Below are positions 1 through 9,995 of a stretch of 64,000 nucleotides of DNA, piece after piece. Position 1 is the first letter of the stretch; every line of letters begins with the position of its first letter. The notes under the pieces are model-generated. The model was not told the DNA's origin, did no database searches, and saw nothing but the letters and a program-made list of their open reading frames with translations. A program made the translations under genes and the position numbers. This DNA comes from Yersinia hibernica (lineage in GTDB: Bacteria; Pseudomonadota; Gammaproteobacteria; Enterobacterales; Enterobacteriaceae): contig NZ_CP032487.1 of assembly GCF_004124235.1 (NCBI RefSeq), positions 434,001 through 498,000 on the forward strand, written 5' to 3'.

Positions 1-3000
1 GGCGGGTTATCCAATACCAAGGTACAGCGGCGCGCGGCGGTCAGTAAGACTTCGGTCACTTCCTCACTGCTGGTTTCTGCCGGGGCCGGTACTGTCAGCA
101 CCACACGAGTAATCGAGTCAGACAGTGACCAGTTAATAAATTGCTCGGTAATAAAGGCCTTGTTCGGCACGATAATTTCTTTGCGGTCCCAATCAGAGAT
201 AGTGGTTGCCCGGGTGTTTATCTTGGTGACGCTACCGGTGAGATCGCGAATGGTCACAGTATCGCCGATACGGATCGGTTTCTCGAACAAGATTATCAAG
301 CCGGATACAAAGTTGGCAAAAATCTCCTGCAAGCCGAAGCCCAACCCCAAACCTAATGCGGCAACTAGCCACTGGAATTTCGCCCATTCAATCCCCAGCA
401 TCGAGAAGCCGAGTAAGCCACCAAACAGGATCAACAGATACTTGGTGATAGTGGAAATGGCGTAGCCCGTTCCGGGCGTCAGATCCAGATGCTGTAGCAG
501 CGCCAGCTCCAGCAGAGCAGGCAAGTTACGCACTAACTGGGCAGTGACAATCATCACCAGAATGGCAATCAATAAAGATCCCATGGTGATCGCCTGCACG
601 GACTCAACGCCATTAATGGTGGATGACACATCCCACAGACGAATGTTTTCCAGGAAACCGAAAGCGGAGTGAATCTCAGACCACAGCACAATCACCGACA
701 CTAACGCGACCATCGTCAGAATAGATCGCACCAACCGCAGTGATTGGGCGCTGATCACATCCAGATCGATAACCGGCTCTTCGACATCAATGGAGCCCTC
801 AGTGCTGTTATTGTGCGGCGTATCATCCTCGCCACGGGCCCGTTGCGCCAAAATATCAGCCCGGCGCTGTTTAGCACGATCAAAAGCAATCCGGCGGCGC
901 TGAATCAGCATCCAGCGGCGAATAATATGGTAAACCACCAACAAGAAGAACCAGATAGCAACCGAGGTCTCCAGACGGGCTAATAATGCTTGTGACGTCG
1001 TGAGATAACCCAGGGCAGAGGCCAATGCCGCAATCAGTGGCGCAGAGAGCAAAAGCCCCCATAGTGCCGCATTAACAATATTCTCACCCGAGCCTTTTTT
1101 ATCCAGATAGAGCGGAATACCGGCCCGCTTGAGGCTATTGGTCACTAAACTTAAGGCAATACACAGCAAAATAAAGCATAACCGGCCAAGTGTGCCGGCA
1201 AACTCGCGATCGTTATAATTTTCGAAAGTAATCAGCGCCATCATCAGTGGGATAATCAACCACACAGACATACGATAAAAGCGCATTGCCCGCCCGACTT
1301 GGGCTGGTGACCAGCGGAAATGAGTAATAAACAGGCCGTGCGGATGGGCAAATGCGGCGCTTATCATAAACACCCACAGCACCGGCACGGTCGCAGTGAC
1401 AGCATTGCCAATGGCAATCGCCATCGAATACGACCATGCACTTTGTAAACCATAGCCAACCGCCGCCCACAAGACGGGCAATGGCAACGCCATCAGAATC
1501 GACCAGAAAACGGTGCGTAATGTCAGGGAGAAATGGTCTTGCGTAACCTTACCCACCCGACTGCTGGCGCGCTCAAGAAAAGCATGATAGTGACGACGTG
1601 AGCTGAGACTGAAACCGACGAACAGCAGGGCACCAATAATTGGCAGCAATGTGTCCTGGGTGGTCACCATCATGACGAATGCCCCGCTCAGCTGCGAGAG
1701 GGTATCGAGCGTCAGCAAACGGGTAAGATCTTGGGCGACGTTAATCGGGTAAGAGAGTGATATCGGGCTGACATCCGCCACCCAAAACAGGTAACGGTGG
1801 GTCGCTTCGCGCACTTCACTTAGGGCATCCACGAGCTGGCTATTGGCGACTTTCAGCTTGGTCAGCTCTAGAATCTGAGTGTCATAGCCAGACAGCAAAG
1901 AGTTGAGTAACTCGCGCTGTGTGCGCCATTGGGCATCCAAAATTCGCTGTTGCTCAGTGGTCAGTGGCGTGCCATCGTCTTGGGTTAATTTGACATTTTG
2001 CTGCTGTAATTTCTCCAGCATGTCTTCATATTGCAGGCGCTGAACGCGCAATTGGGCCATGTCGCGATCCAATTGCTGAGATTTTGGCACATCGGGCAAT
2101 CTGGCTACTTGGGCGCGCAATGCTTCACCCAATGCGGTTGACACCCCCAACCACTGAGCTTGCTCGCGGATGGTGCTCAGTGCCTGGCGAACTTGCTGAG
2201 TTTGGGTGACCGCCTGGCGTTGCTGTGAGGAAATCAGATCGATGCGCTGCGCTTGCTGATTCAGTGCTTGGGACAAATCACGGTTTATTTGTAACTGTTG
2301 GGTAATCGACTCGGGTAAATCACCGCCTTGTTCCGCCAGTAGTTCTGTGCGCTCAAGTGCTTGTTCTGCGGCTTGTTGACGCTGATTATTCAGATTGTTA
2401 CGTAAAGTCTGGAGCTGGGCATCGACCCGTTCCTGGCGTTTTTTGTATAGCTCGGCCCGCAGCCGTGACAGTTCTTGGCGATTATTGGCGGAGAGCTGGG
2501 AAAGCTCCAACTCGTTGACCTTAGCTTTGCGGGCGACGGCTTCAGCCTGCAATAATGCCAATTGCGCCTGTGCTACAGGGGTCGTGGGGCTATTTTGTGC
2601 CTGAAGTCGCGTATTGATTTCGGTCAGAATGCGCCGGGCTTCTGATTGTTGCTGCGGGAGCTGATTGAGTGACTCACTGATTTCCCGCGCGCGGTCTTGT
2701 TCCTGCTGCGATAGGCGGTTCAACTCTAGCAATTGGCTGCTGATTTGCAGCACTTGCTGTTCCAGTTCGGACGTGGACATATTGTTTGGCACAGGCAGGG
2801 GTTTATCCCCCTCCTGTGCCAGTTGTTGGCGTAACTCTCGAGTCAGCTTGGGAAAGTCATCAATGGCTTTTTGGTACTGCTGGGCGCGAATATCAGACTC
2901 TTTTGCATCGGCCAGCCAGCTAAGGGCCCCTTGCAGCGCTTGCACAATTTCTGCCTGATTTATCATCCCCTTATTAGCTTCAGCCTGTTTCAGCTCTTGT

Positions 3001-3104
3001 CTGAGCTGGTCTTCATTTGGCTGAGTTGCGGCATAAAGAGGCAGGGATAACAACATTACCGCTGACAGTAATATTGCAGAAAACCATGAAATGATTAGGC
3101 GCAC
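1..3104 (-). CDS. mscM: Miniconductance mechanosensitive channel MscM (C-terminus cut by window edge)
   Basis: Large inner-membrane MscS-family channel that opens under membrane tension and helps cells survive osmotic downshock. About 1,034 residues are visible and the reading frame is still open at base 1; the E. coli protein has about 1,107, so roughly 70 C-terminal residues are missing. It starts at a GTG preceded by AAGGAA. Residues 1-26 form a signal peptide ending in LPLYAA. Then comes a long Gln- and Leu-rich, coiled-coil-like periplasmic region (to about residue 440), several membrane helices, and the MscS beta domain with VPNKAFITEQFINWSL near residue 970. The gene lies 38 bp downstream of psd on the same strand, as in the E. 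coli psd-mscM operon. Family and start are clear; the C-terminus cannot be assessed. Confidence 0.93.
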   Translation of the reverse strand, partial: MRLIISWFSAILLSAVMLLSLPLYAATQPNEDQLRQELKQAEANKGMINQAEIVQALQGALSWLADAKESDIRAQQYQKAIDDFPKLTRELRQQLAQEGDKPLPVPNNMSTSELEQQVLQISSQLLELNRLSQQEQDRAREISESLNQLPQQQSEARRILTEINTRLQAQNSPTTPVAQAQLALLQAEAVARKAKVNELELSQLSANNRQELSRLRAELYKKRQERVDAQLQTLRNNLNNQRQQAAEQALERTELLAEQGGDLPESITQQLQINRDLSQALNQQAQRIDLISSQQRQAVTQTQQVRQALSTIREQAQWLGVSTALGEALRAQVARLPDVPKSQQLDRDMAQLRVQRLQYEDMLEKLQQQNVKLTQDDGTPLTTEQQRILDAQWRTQRELLNSLLSGYDTQILELTKLKVANSQLVDALSEVREATHRYLFWVADVSPISLSYPINVAQDLTRLLTLDTLSQLSGAFVMMVTTQDTLLPIIGALLFVGFSLSSRRHYHAFLERASSRVGKVTQDHFSLTLRTVFWSILMALPLPVLWAAVGYGLQSAWSYSMAIAIGNAVTATVPVLWVFMISAAFAHPHGLFITHFRWSPAQVGRAMRFYRMSVWLIIPLMMALITFENYNDREFAGTLGRLCFILLCIALSLVTNSLKRAGIPLYLDKKGSGENIVNAALWGLLLSAPLIAALASALGYLTTSQALLARLETSVAIWFFLLVVYHIIRRWMLIQRRRIAFDRAKQRRADILAQRARGEDDTPHNNSTEGSIDVEEPVIDLDVISAQSLRLVRSILTMVALVSVIVLWSEIHSAFGFLENIRLWDVSSTINGVESVQAITMGSLLIAILVMIVTAQLVRNLPALLELALLQHLDLTPGTGYAISTITKYLLILFGGLLGFSMLGIEWAKFQWLVAALGLGLGFGLQEIFANFVSGLIILFEKPIRIGDTVTIRDLTGSVTKINTRATTISDWDRKEIIVPNKAFITEQFINWSLSDSITRVVLTVPAPAETSSEEVTEVLLTAARRCTLVLDNP

Positions 3105-3142
3105 GTATGGGTTCCTTAACATCAGTTACTTATCAGCCGAGA

Positions 3143-4024
3143 CTAGCACGGCGGGGTAACAGGGACGGCTTCGGCGAGCAGTTCACCCATGCGGGTCACC
3201 GAGCCGCTGTTTAACTGTGGCGCCAGATACACTTTAGCCTCAGCAAACAAGTTAATTACCGTGGAGCCCAATTTAAAGCGGCCCATTTCTTGCCCTTTTT
3301 CCAGCGTGATTGCGCCCTCGCTACCGGCTTGCGGATAAGTCCAGCGGCGAATAACGCCCTGCCGTGGTGGGGTGATGGTGCCAGCCCAGACCGTTTCTAT
3401 GCTTCCGACGATAGTGGCACCGACCAAAATTTGCGCCATCGGGCCAAAGGCGGTATCAAAGATACAAATGACACGTTCATTACGGGCGAACAGATTAGGC
3501 ACATTCGCTGCGGTCAATGGATTGACGGAGAATAAATCGCCCGGCACATAAATCATTTCGCGCAACACACCCTCACATGGCATATGCACCCGGTGGTAGT
3601 CACGGGGGGCCAAATAAGTGGTGATAAACTGGCCATTCTGGAACTCGGCGGCCAGCATATAGTTACCCGCCAGCAAAGCTTCAACACTGTAGTTGTGGCC
3701 TTTGGCTTGCAAGATTTGCCCATCATGGATGGTGCCTAACTGACTAATCGCGCCATCCGCAGGTTGGGCTAATAGATTTTCTTCAGCAACAACCGGGCGC
3801 ACACCGGCGCGTAACGGGCGGACAAAGAATTCATTAAAGGTACGATAAGCAGAGAATTCAGGATCTTGCGCCTCTTTCATATCGACATTGTAGTAGCGGG
3901 CAAAGGCTTTGATAACCAGTTGTGTCAACCAGCCACCTTGTTTATCTGCGCCCCAGCCGGCCAAGCGGGTCAGGCCATGTTTAGGGAGTAAATACTGCAA
4001 TCTGATTTTGATACTGTCGAGCAC
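3143..4024 (-). CDS. psd: Phosphatidylserine decarboxylase proenzyme
   Basis: Converts phosphatidylserine to phosphatidylethanolamine at the inner membrane, the last step of synthesis of the main enterobacterial phospholipid. The 293-residue protein has the family's usual length and carries the LGST self-cleavage motif at residues 252-255; Ser254 becomes the pyruvoyl prosthetic group of the alpha chain after cleavage at Gly253-Ser254. Upstream on the same strand is rsgA (134-bp gap) and downstream is mscM, the order known from E. coli. I saw no convincing sigma-E promoter in the rsgA-psd gap, although psd is envelope-stress regulated in E. coli. Confidence 0.97.
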   Translation of the reverse strand: MLDSIKIRLQYLLPKHGLTRLAGWGADKQGGWLTQLVIKAFARYYNVDMKEAQDPEFSAYRTFNEFFVRPLRAGVRPVVAEENLLAQPADGAISQLGTIHDGQILQAKGHNYSVEALLAGNYMLAAEFQNGQFITTYLAPRDYHRVHMPCEGVLREMIYVPGDLFSVNPLTAANVPNLFARNERVICIFDTAFGPMAQILVGATIVGSIETVWAGTITPPRQGVIRRWTYPQAGSEGAITLEKGQEMGRFKLGSTVINLFAEAKVYLAPQLNSGSVTRMGELLAEAVPVTPPC

Positions 4025-4158
4025 GTAGACCTCTTGGGTTTTCTATGAGCTATAAAAATGGGGGCGCATTGTAGCTACCTGCACCTACCCATGTATACTC
4101 GCCTGCACCCCGGATTATGTAGGGTATAAGTCATTCAGTATAGAATGCTATGCGGACA

Positions 4159-5211
4159 TCACTTTTCGTCGCTATCTGATGTCTTGCGCGGCTTCACCTG
4201 CTCCATACTTTCAAGAATCCGATGATAATTATCAAAGCGCTCTTCGGCAATTTTGCCTTGCTCTACCGCTTCGCGCAGCGCACAACCAGGATCGGTGGTA
4301 TGGCTACAATCGCGGAACTTGCAATGGCCCAGATAATCACGGAATTCGACAAATCCTTGGGTAATTTGTTCCGCAGCCAGATGCCAGAGGCCGAACTCAC
4401 GTACTCCTGGTGAATCAATCACATCACCGCCATGCTGGAAGTGATATAACCGGGCGGCGGTGGTGGTGTGCTGGCCCAAACCTGAGTTATCTGAAACGGC
4501 ATTGACCAAAATTTCGTTATCAGTTGGCGGTAACAAAGCATTCAAGAGGCTGGATTTACCGACACCTGACTGCCCGGCAAAGATGCTGATCCGCCCAGCT
4601 AGTGCTTGCTCAAATGCCTCCATTCCTTCACGAGTTTGGCTTGAAACTTCTAATACGTTGTAGCCAATTCGGCGGTAGATATCCATCATGCCATCAACGA
4701 ATTTACGGCCATCGGCATCCAGTAAATCGATTTTATTCAGTACAATTAACGGCTCGACATCTAATGTTTCACAGGCCACCAGATAGCGATCAATAATATT
4801 GAGGGAAAGTTCAGGTAAGATCGCCGAAACGATGACTATCTGATCAATATTTGCGGCGATCGGTTTCACACCGTCATACAGATCAGGCCGGGTCAGAACG
4901 GATGTGCGCTCATGGACGGCTTCGACGATACCTTTAACTCGCACACCTTCCTGCGCTTGCAGGCCGGGACGCCAAACTACGCGGTCACCGGTTACCAGAG
5001 ATTTAATGGTACGGCGGATATTACAACGGTGCTGAACACCATCAGTGGCTTCAACATCGGCATGCTGACCGAAACGGCTGATAACAATACCTTCCTGCGC
5101 ATCGCCAAGCTGAGAGTCATCTAACTCAGGTTTTCTATCAGTGCGTAGCCGGCGCTGATGGTTCGCCTGCACGCGGCGTTGTTGACCTTTGGACAGTTTA
5201 TTCTTGCTCAC
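4159..5211 (-). CDS. rsgA: Small ribosomal subunit biogenesis GTPase RsgA
   Basis: Circularly permuted GTPase that binds the 30S subunit and assists its late maturation. The 350-residue protein shows a basic N-terminal tail, an OB fold, then GTPase motifs in permuted order: G4 NKID (about residue 158), G1 GQSGVGKSS (about residue 213), and G3 DSPG. A zinc-binding [14 protein letters not shown] motif follows near residue 296. The permuted order G4-G1-G3 is diagnostic for the RsgA/YjeQ family. It diverges from orn across 118 bp and heads the rsgA-psd-mscM set. Confidence 0.97.
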   Translation of the reverse strand: MSKNKLSKGQQRRVQANHQRRLRTDRKPELDDSQLGDAQEGIVISRFGQHADVEATDGVQHRCNIRRTIKSLVTGDRVVWRPGLQAQEGVRVKGIVEAVHERTSVLTRPDLYDGVKPIAANIDQIVIVSAILPELSLNIIDRYLVACETLDVEPLIVLNKIDLLDADGRKFVDGMMDIYRRIGYNVLEVSSQTREGMEAFEQALAGRISIFAGQSGVGKSSLLNALLPPTDNEILVNAVSDNSGLGQHTTTAARLYHFQHGGDVIDSPGVREFGLWHLAAEQITQGFVEFRDYLGHCKFRDCSHTTDPGCALREAVEQGKIAEERFDNYHRILESMEQVKPRKTSDSDEK

Positions 5212-5329
5212 TGTGCCTCACTTGAATTTGCATGTATCGCTGGTTGCGACCAAAAGGGCTATGATACACATTATTTTATCAATTAACCGTTTGTTCGGTT
5301 GTCTTCCCCGCTAACAGGTAGGAAATATC

Positions 5330-5875
5330 ATGGCAGAGAATCAAAACAATCTGATCTGGATCGATCTGGAAATGACCGGCCTTGATCCGCTGCGGGATCG
5401 GATCATCGAAATAGCCACTCTGGTCACCGATGCCAACCTCAATATTTTGGCAGAAGGCCCGGTGCTCGCCGTCCATCAGTCTGATGAACAGCTTGGGCTA
5501 ATGGATGAATGGAACGTGCGAACTCATACTGGTAGTGGGTTAGTGGAACGGGTAAAAACCAGCCCTTTTAGTGAGCACGATGCTGAATTACAAACCATTG
5601 AATTTCTAAAGCAGTGGGTTCCGGCCGGCACTTCCCCGATTTGTGGTAACAGTGTGGGCCAAGACCGGCGTTTTCTGTTCCGTTATATGCCAGAACTGGA
5701 AGCCTACTTCCATTACCGTTATCTCGATGTGAGTACTTTGAAAGAACTGGCTCGCCGCTGGAAACCTGAAATTTTGCCTGGTTTTAAGAAGCAGAATACT
5801 CACCAAGCCCTGGATGATATTCGCGAGTCGGTCGCGGAGCTGGCCTACTATCGCGAACATTTTATTCAGTCTTAA
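5330..5875 (+). CDS. orn: Oligoribonuclease
   Basis: 3'-5' exoribonuclease that degrades 2-5 nt RNA fragments (and pGpG) to mononucleotides; essential in E. coli. The 181-residue protein belongs to the DEDDh exonuclease family: IDLEMTG supplies Asp12 and Glu14, and [10 protein letters not shown] supplies His158 and Asp163. The start follows an AGGTAGGAAA ribosome binding site. It diverges from rsgA and is followed by the tRNA-Gly cluster, as in E. coli. Confidence 0.97.
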   Translation: MAENQNNLIWIDLEMTGLDPLRDRIIEIATLVTDANLNILAEGPVLAVHQSDEQLGLMDEWNVRTHTGSGLVERVKTSPFSEHDAELQTIEFLKQWVPAGTSPICGNSVGQDRRFLFRYMPELEAYFHYRYLDVSTLKELARRWKPEILPGFKKQNTHQALDDIRESVAELAYYREHFIQS

Positions 5876-6022
5876 TCCTTGCTGCTGCGGGGCGTTGGCT
5901 GGCTAGTTAACCGCAGCTCCAATGATTTTGGGTATATACTTCTGCCCAGTGCTGGTAAAAACATCATATTGCTGTTTTAATCGGCACTTAAACCGAAAAA
6001 TGATTTTTTTGCTTTCAGGGGC

Positions 6023-6050
6023 TTGCGGCAAAACGGATTTCTCGTATAAT
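6023..6050 (+). promoter_or_regulatory. Sigma-70 promoter of the tRNA-Gly operon
   Basis: TTGCGG, 16 bp, then a perfect TATAAT, followed at once by the GC-rich discriminator GCGCACCCCG. That discriminator is typical of stringently controlled stable-RNA promoters. It lies about 70 bp before the first tRNA. No experimental start site is known to me. Confidence 0.7.
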
Positions 6051-6121
6051 GCGCACCCCGTACCGATGAAGAATTCGCAGCCTTGCGCAAACAGATTCAG
6101 TACCGGAAAATATGACATAGT

Positions 6122-6197
<76 letters not shown>

Positions 6198-6294
6198 ATT
6201 TCTTAAATCATAAAGAAATTAGTCATAGGTAGCCGGCAGTAAAAGAAATAAAAAATATAATATTGATGTGTTGTTTTCAGCACATGATGGCGAC

Positions 6295-6370
<76 letters not shown>

Positions 6371-6435
6371 AAATTGTATTTCTTTCAGCACGGGTTACTT
6401 CAGATAACCAAATATTGCCCTAACGGCAGTTCAAT

Positions 6436-6511
<76 letters not shown>

Positions 6512-6842
6512 AAATTTTCATTCAAATTATCCACAGCCTCGTCACGCGCTACGTCTCATCTCACATACATTGTATTAACTTCGTCAACAGAGTTATCCAC
6601 AGATCCTGCTGTTTTTGTACTCAGGTCAAAATTCAATCATTTTAAATTTTTGTTTTATATCTGTTTGATTTATTTATATATATTTTTATTCGAAAACGTT
6701 ATGCGGATCACTTGTGCTTTTTTTTGCACTTGATTGCCAAGGTGTTTTTATTTTTATACACAGGAAAACTCTGAGCTTATTTATAACATAAATAGTTAAA
6801 AAAACTCTGCTCAAGGTCATTCGACATCAGGCAAAAGTGGGA
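6512..6842. promoter_or_regulatory. datA: Non-coding region with DnaA boxes, candidate datA locus
   Basis: 331 bp without a gene, very AT-rich. Three perfect DnaA boxes lie on the plus strand: TTATCCACA at 6527-6535 and 6593-6601, and TTATACACA at 6754-6762. A fourth, TTTTGCACT at 6722-6730, has one mismatch. Between the second and third perfect boxes lies TATCTGTTTGATT (6658-6670), one mismatch from the IHF consensus YAANNNNTTGATW. In E. coli the DnaA-titration and DnaA-ATP-hydrolysis locus datA lies by the glyVXY tRNAs near queG and also combines DnaA boxes with an IHF site. Position and composition agree; function is inferred. Confidence 0.65.
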
Positions 6843-7997
6843 TCAGGCGTCTCGTGGCAGGCCTTTTTCAATCGCTCTTACCAGCCGTTTTTTCTGCGGC
6901 GATTGAACATCCCCAATCAGTGTAGACCGTCTTTTCAATTGCTGTGAGATTGCCCATTCAATATGTTCATCTAACATGGCATCAATACCGCGGCGAGCTT
7001 CCAATGCCAGGACGATATTATCGAGGTAGGGCGCATTGCCCAGTGCGACCGATATATTGCGCAACCAGCGCAGATGGCCAATTCGCCGGATGGCAGACCC
7101 TTCAGTGACCCGTAAAAATTTTTCTTCATTCCAGGCAAATAAATCCAATAATTGCGGTGTATGCAGCACCGCGCGCGGGCTGAAGTCTTCTTCATCGGTT
7201 AATTGTGAAAAGCGGTTCCACGGGCAGATTAGCTGGCAATCATCACAGCCATAAATGCGATTACCCATGAGTGGCCGGAATTCTTCCGGTATCGCGCCTT
7301 CCAGTTCAATGGTCAGATAAGAGATACAGCGGCGTGCATCAACAGTATAAGGGGCCACGATAGCCCCGGTTGGGCAGGTGGTGATACAGGCGACACAGCG
7401 CCCGCATTGCTCTTCTTGCGGTTTATCGACAGGCAGCGGTAAGTCAATAAGTAACTCACCCAGGAAAAACCAAGAGCCCGCCTCACGGTTTAATATAAGT
7501 GAGTGCTTACCAACCCAGCCAATGCCGGCTTTGGCTGCTAGCGAGCGCTCCATGACCGGGGCTGAGTCGACAAATGGGCGGAAATTAATGTGGTCGCCGC
7601 TCTGTTCCAGACAATAGTTCTGAATCATATCGCCCAATTTTTTCAGGCGCTGGCGTAATAATTTATGATAGTCACGGCCCAATGCATAACGGCTGACATA
7701 CCCCCATTCTGCATTCTTTAAGGTGCTGGCAAATGCTGCTTTGGCGGGCAGATAATTCATTCGCACGCTAATTACCCGTAAAGTCCCCGGTAATAATTCA
7801 TGGGGGCGCGCGCGCAGCATACCGTGGCGGGCCATCCAGGCCATTTCGCCATGATATTGTTTATCAAGCCAGGCCTGTAAGCGCGGTTCTTCCGCTGACA
7901 AATCAGTATCGCAGATACCGACTTGCTGGAAACCTAGCGATTGCCCCCATTGCTTGATATGTTGGGCTAATTGATTCAGAAAAAGGGGGTGTGCCAT
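6843..7997 (-). CDS. queG: Epoxyqueuosine reductase
   Basis: Cobalamin- and iron-sulfur-dependent enzyme that reduces epoxyqueuosine to queuosine at the wobble base of GUN tRNAs, the last step of queuosine synthesis. The 384-residue protein has two ferredoxin-like 4Fe-4S motifs, CGRCVACITTCP and CDDCQLICPW, and ends in GLPRDA like the E. coli protein. The frame is open upstream to 8189, but those 64 residues are unlike the family; the start [12 protein letters not shown] aligns with E. coli MSEPLDLNQLAQ. Its ATG shares two bases with the ATG of the divergent nnr gene. Confidence 0.95.
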   Translation of the reverse strand: MAHPLFLNQLAQHIKQWGQSLGFQQVGICDTDLSAEEPRLQAWLDKQYHGEMAWMARHGMLRARPHELLPGTLRVISVRMNYLPAKAAFASTLKNAEWGYVSRYALGRDYHKLLRQRLKKLGDMIQNYCLEQSGDHINFRPFVDSAPVMERSLAAKAGIGWVGKHSLILNREAGSWFFLGELLIDLPLPVDKPQEEQCGRCVACITTCPTGAIVAPYTVDARRCISYLTIELEGAIPEEFRPLMGNRIYGCDDCQLICPWNRFSQLTDEEDFSPRAVLHTPQLLDLFAWNEEKFLRVTEGSAIRRIGHLRWLRNISVALGNAPYLDNIVLALEARRGIDAMLDEHIEWAISQQLKRRSTLIGDVQSPQKKRLVRAIEKGLPRDA

Positions 7998-9507
7998 GAC
8001 GGACCATAGTAAGAAACAAATCGGTGTTAGTTTACCACACTCTGTTTTTTCTGCGGACTGGGTGCGTCGAAATGAAGCGGTTGCCGCGGCACACTTCTCC
8101 CTGACCTTATTTGACCTGATGGTGAGAGCAGGAAATGCCGCCTTTGAATTGGCGCGCAAGCAATACCCAGCAGCGCGCCATTGGCTCATTTTATGTGGTC
8201 ACGGCAATAACGGTGGCGATGGTTATATTGTTGCCAGCCGCGCCTTGGCTGCCGGTTTGCATGTCACTCTGATTGCTTGCCCCGGCAATCGTCCATTACC
8301 CAGCGAAGCTCATCAAGCCCAGTCTCAGTGGCTGGCGGCCGGTGGTGTGATTCATCAGGCCGATATTCCGTGGCCGCAACATGTCGATTTAATTATTGAT
8401 GGTTTGCTGGGGATTGGCCTACGCGCAGCGCCACAAGGGGCTTATGCAACACTCATTGATACGGCAAACCGCCATGGTGCGGCAAAAATTGCGCTGGATA
8501 TCCCGTCTGGATTGAGTGCGGATAGCGGTGCGGCCCCTGGCTCAGTGATTCGTGCTGATCACACCCTGACTTTTGTCACACTGAAACCCGGCTTGCTGAC
8601 CGGACAGGCGCGCGATTGGGTCGGGCATTTACACTGTGATGACTTGGGCTTAGCACCATGGCTAGCGGCGCAACCGGTGCAAATTGAGCGACTGACTGCT
8701 GTTCATCTGCCGCTATGGCTGAAACCGCGCCGCCCTTGTGCGCACAAAGGGGAGCACGGGCGGCTACTGCTGGTGGGGGCGACAAAGGGTTTGGCGGGGC
8801 GATTCGCATGGCGGGGAAGCCGCTTTGCGCACTGGCGCGGGTTGGTGCGAGTGCTCACTCACATTGAGCATGTGGCCCCGATTCTGGCCGCTCGCCCTGA
8901 GCTGATGGTGCAGGAGCTAACGGATGAAACTCTTACACAAAGCATGAATTGGGCCGATGTATTGGTGGTTGGCCCGGGGTTGGGGCAATCTGATTGGAGC
9001 AGAAATGCTCTGAATTTATTGCAACAAAGTGATAAACCAGCATTATGGGATGCAGATGCACTCAACTTGCTGGCATTAAATCCGCAGAGGCGTCAGAATC
9101 GGGTATTGACCCCCCATCCTGGCGAAGCGGCCCGCCTGCTCGGTTGCCGCGTTGCTGATATTGAGAGTGACCGCTTACTTTCCGCCCGTAACATCGTTAA
9201 ACAATATGGTGGTGTGGTGGTCTTGAAAGGGGCTGGTACTCTTATTGCCAGTGAACAGGGCGAAATGGCGATTGCGGATGTCGGTAATGCGGGTATGGCC
9301 TCTGGCGGTATGGGGGATATTCTGTCCGGTATTATTGGTAGTTTGATAGCACAAAAGCTGGTGCTGTATGATGCTGCTTGTGCAGGTTGTGTTGTGCATG
9401 GCATTGCCGCAGACAAACTGGCTGAAGTTCAAGGCACCCGGGGTATACTGGCCACAGATTTGCTGCCAGTTATTCCGAAGTACGTTAATCCTGAGTTAGC
9501 AAGATAG
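7996..9507 (+). CDS. nnr: Bifunctional NAD(P)H-hydrate epimerase/dehydratase, with a locally scrambled segment
   Basis: Repairs NADHX and NADPHX: the N-terminal domain epimerises the hydrate, the C-terminal domain is an ADP-dependent dehydratase. The N-terminal motif [10 protein letters not shown] and the C-terminal motifs GPGLGQ and [12 protein letters not shown] are intact, and the length (503) is normal. Residues 262-281 are unlike the family: they read [20 protein letters not shown]. Adding one G to each of three G runs (8775-8779, 8813-8816, 8839-8841) restores [18 protein letters not shown] followed by RTGAGLV. The three losses total 3 bp, so the frame recovers. This is most likely base-calling error. 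Start MTDH matches E. coli. Confidence 0.93.
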   Translation: MTDHSKKQIGVSLPHSVFSADWVRRNEAVAAAHFSLTLFDLMVRAGNAAFELARKQYPAARHWLILCGHGNNGGDGYIVASRALAAGLHVTLIACPGNRPLPSEAHQAQSQWLAAGGVIHQADIPWPQHVDLIIDGLLGIGLRAAPQGAYATLIDTANRHGAAKIALDIPSGLSADSGAAPGSVIRADHTLTFVTLKPGLLTGQARDWVGHLHCDDLGLAPWLAAQPVQIERLTAVHLPLWLKPRRPCAHKGEHGRLLLVGATKGLAGRFAWRGSRFAHWRGLVRVLTHIEHVAPILAARPELMVQELTDETLTQSMNWADVLVVGPGLGQSDWSRNALNLLQQSDKPALWDADALNLLALNPQRRQNRVLTPHPGEAARLLGCRVADIESDRLLSARNIVKQYGGVVVLKGAGTLIASEQGEMAIADVGNAGMASGGMGDILSGIIGSLIAQKLVLYDAACAGCVVHGIAADKLAEVQGTRGILATDLLPVIPKYVNPELAR

Positions 9508-9517
9508 ATATCACAGA

Positions 9518-9988
9518 ATGAAAGAACTCGTGTTACCTCTGCCCGATGAGGCAGCGACCGTTGCATTAGGGGCCGCTTTGGCCCATGCCTTCAATGGTGC
9601 CAGCGTTATTTATCTGTTCGGTGACTTAGGCGCCGGGAAAACAACTTTTAGCCGTGGCTTCCTTCAAGCCCTTGGCCATGCGGGGCATGTTAAAAGCCCG
9701 ACTTATACTTTGGTTGAGCCTTATACTTTGGCCCCTAGGCCGGTTTACCATTTTGACCTGTATCGTCTGGCTGACCCCGAGGAGCTGGAATTTATGGGTA
9801 TTCGTGATTATTTTGATAAGCAGGCTATCTGTCTGGTGGAATGGCCGCAACAAGGGGCTGGGTTCTTGCCTTCGGCGGACGTAGAACTGCATTTGGCTTA
9901 TCAGGGCGCAGGGCGTGAAGCGCGTCTGATGGCTATTTCTGATGCGGGTGCTGATGTGTTGCGCCGTTTAGCTGCTGTGCAAGGATAA
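9518..9988 (+). CDS. tsaE: tRNA t6A biosynthesis ATPase TsaE
   Basis: ATPase subunit that works with TsaB, TsaC and TsaD to make N6-threonylcarbamoyladenosine at position 37 of ANN-decoding tRNAs. The 156-residue protein has a Walker A motif [13 protein letters not shown] at about residues 33-45 and the conserved [10 protein letters not shown] and FDLYRL segments. It starts 10 bp after nnr and its stop is 7 bp before the amiB ATG, so the three genes are probably co-transcribed. Confidence 0.96.
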   Translation: MKELVLPLPDEAATVALGAALAHAFNGASVIYLFGDLGAGKTTFSRGFLQALGHAGHVKSPTYTLVEPYTLAPRPVYHFDLYRLADPEELEFMGIRDYFDKQAICLVEWPQQGAGFLPSADVELHLAYQGAGREARLMAISDAGADVLRRLAAVQG

Positions 9989-9995
9989 TGTGATA

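Noticed and set aside
2395..2958. Plus-strand open frames of 69 and 97 codons across mscM
   Set aside because: They are Ser/Arg/Cys-rich shadows of the mscM coiled-coil region with no ribosome binding site or family resemblance.
6688..6701. ATTCGAAAACGTTA shared with the greA leader near 63642
   Set aside because: A repeated 14-mer is expected by chance in 64 kb, and neither copy fits a PurR site properly.
7998..8189. 64-codon N-terminal extension of queG
   Set aside because: It overlaps nnr coding sequence, and the extra residues are unlike any QueG; the start at 7997 aligns with E. coli.
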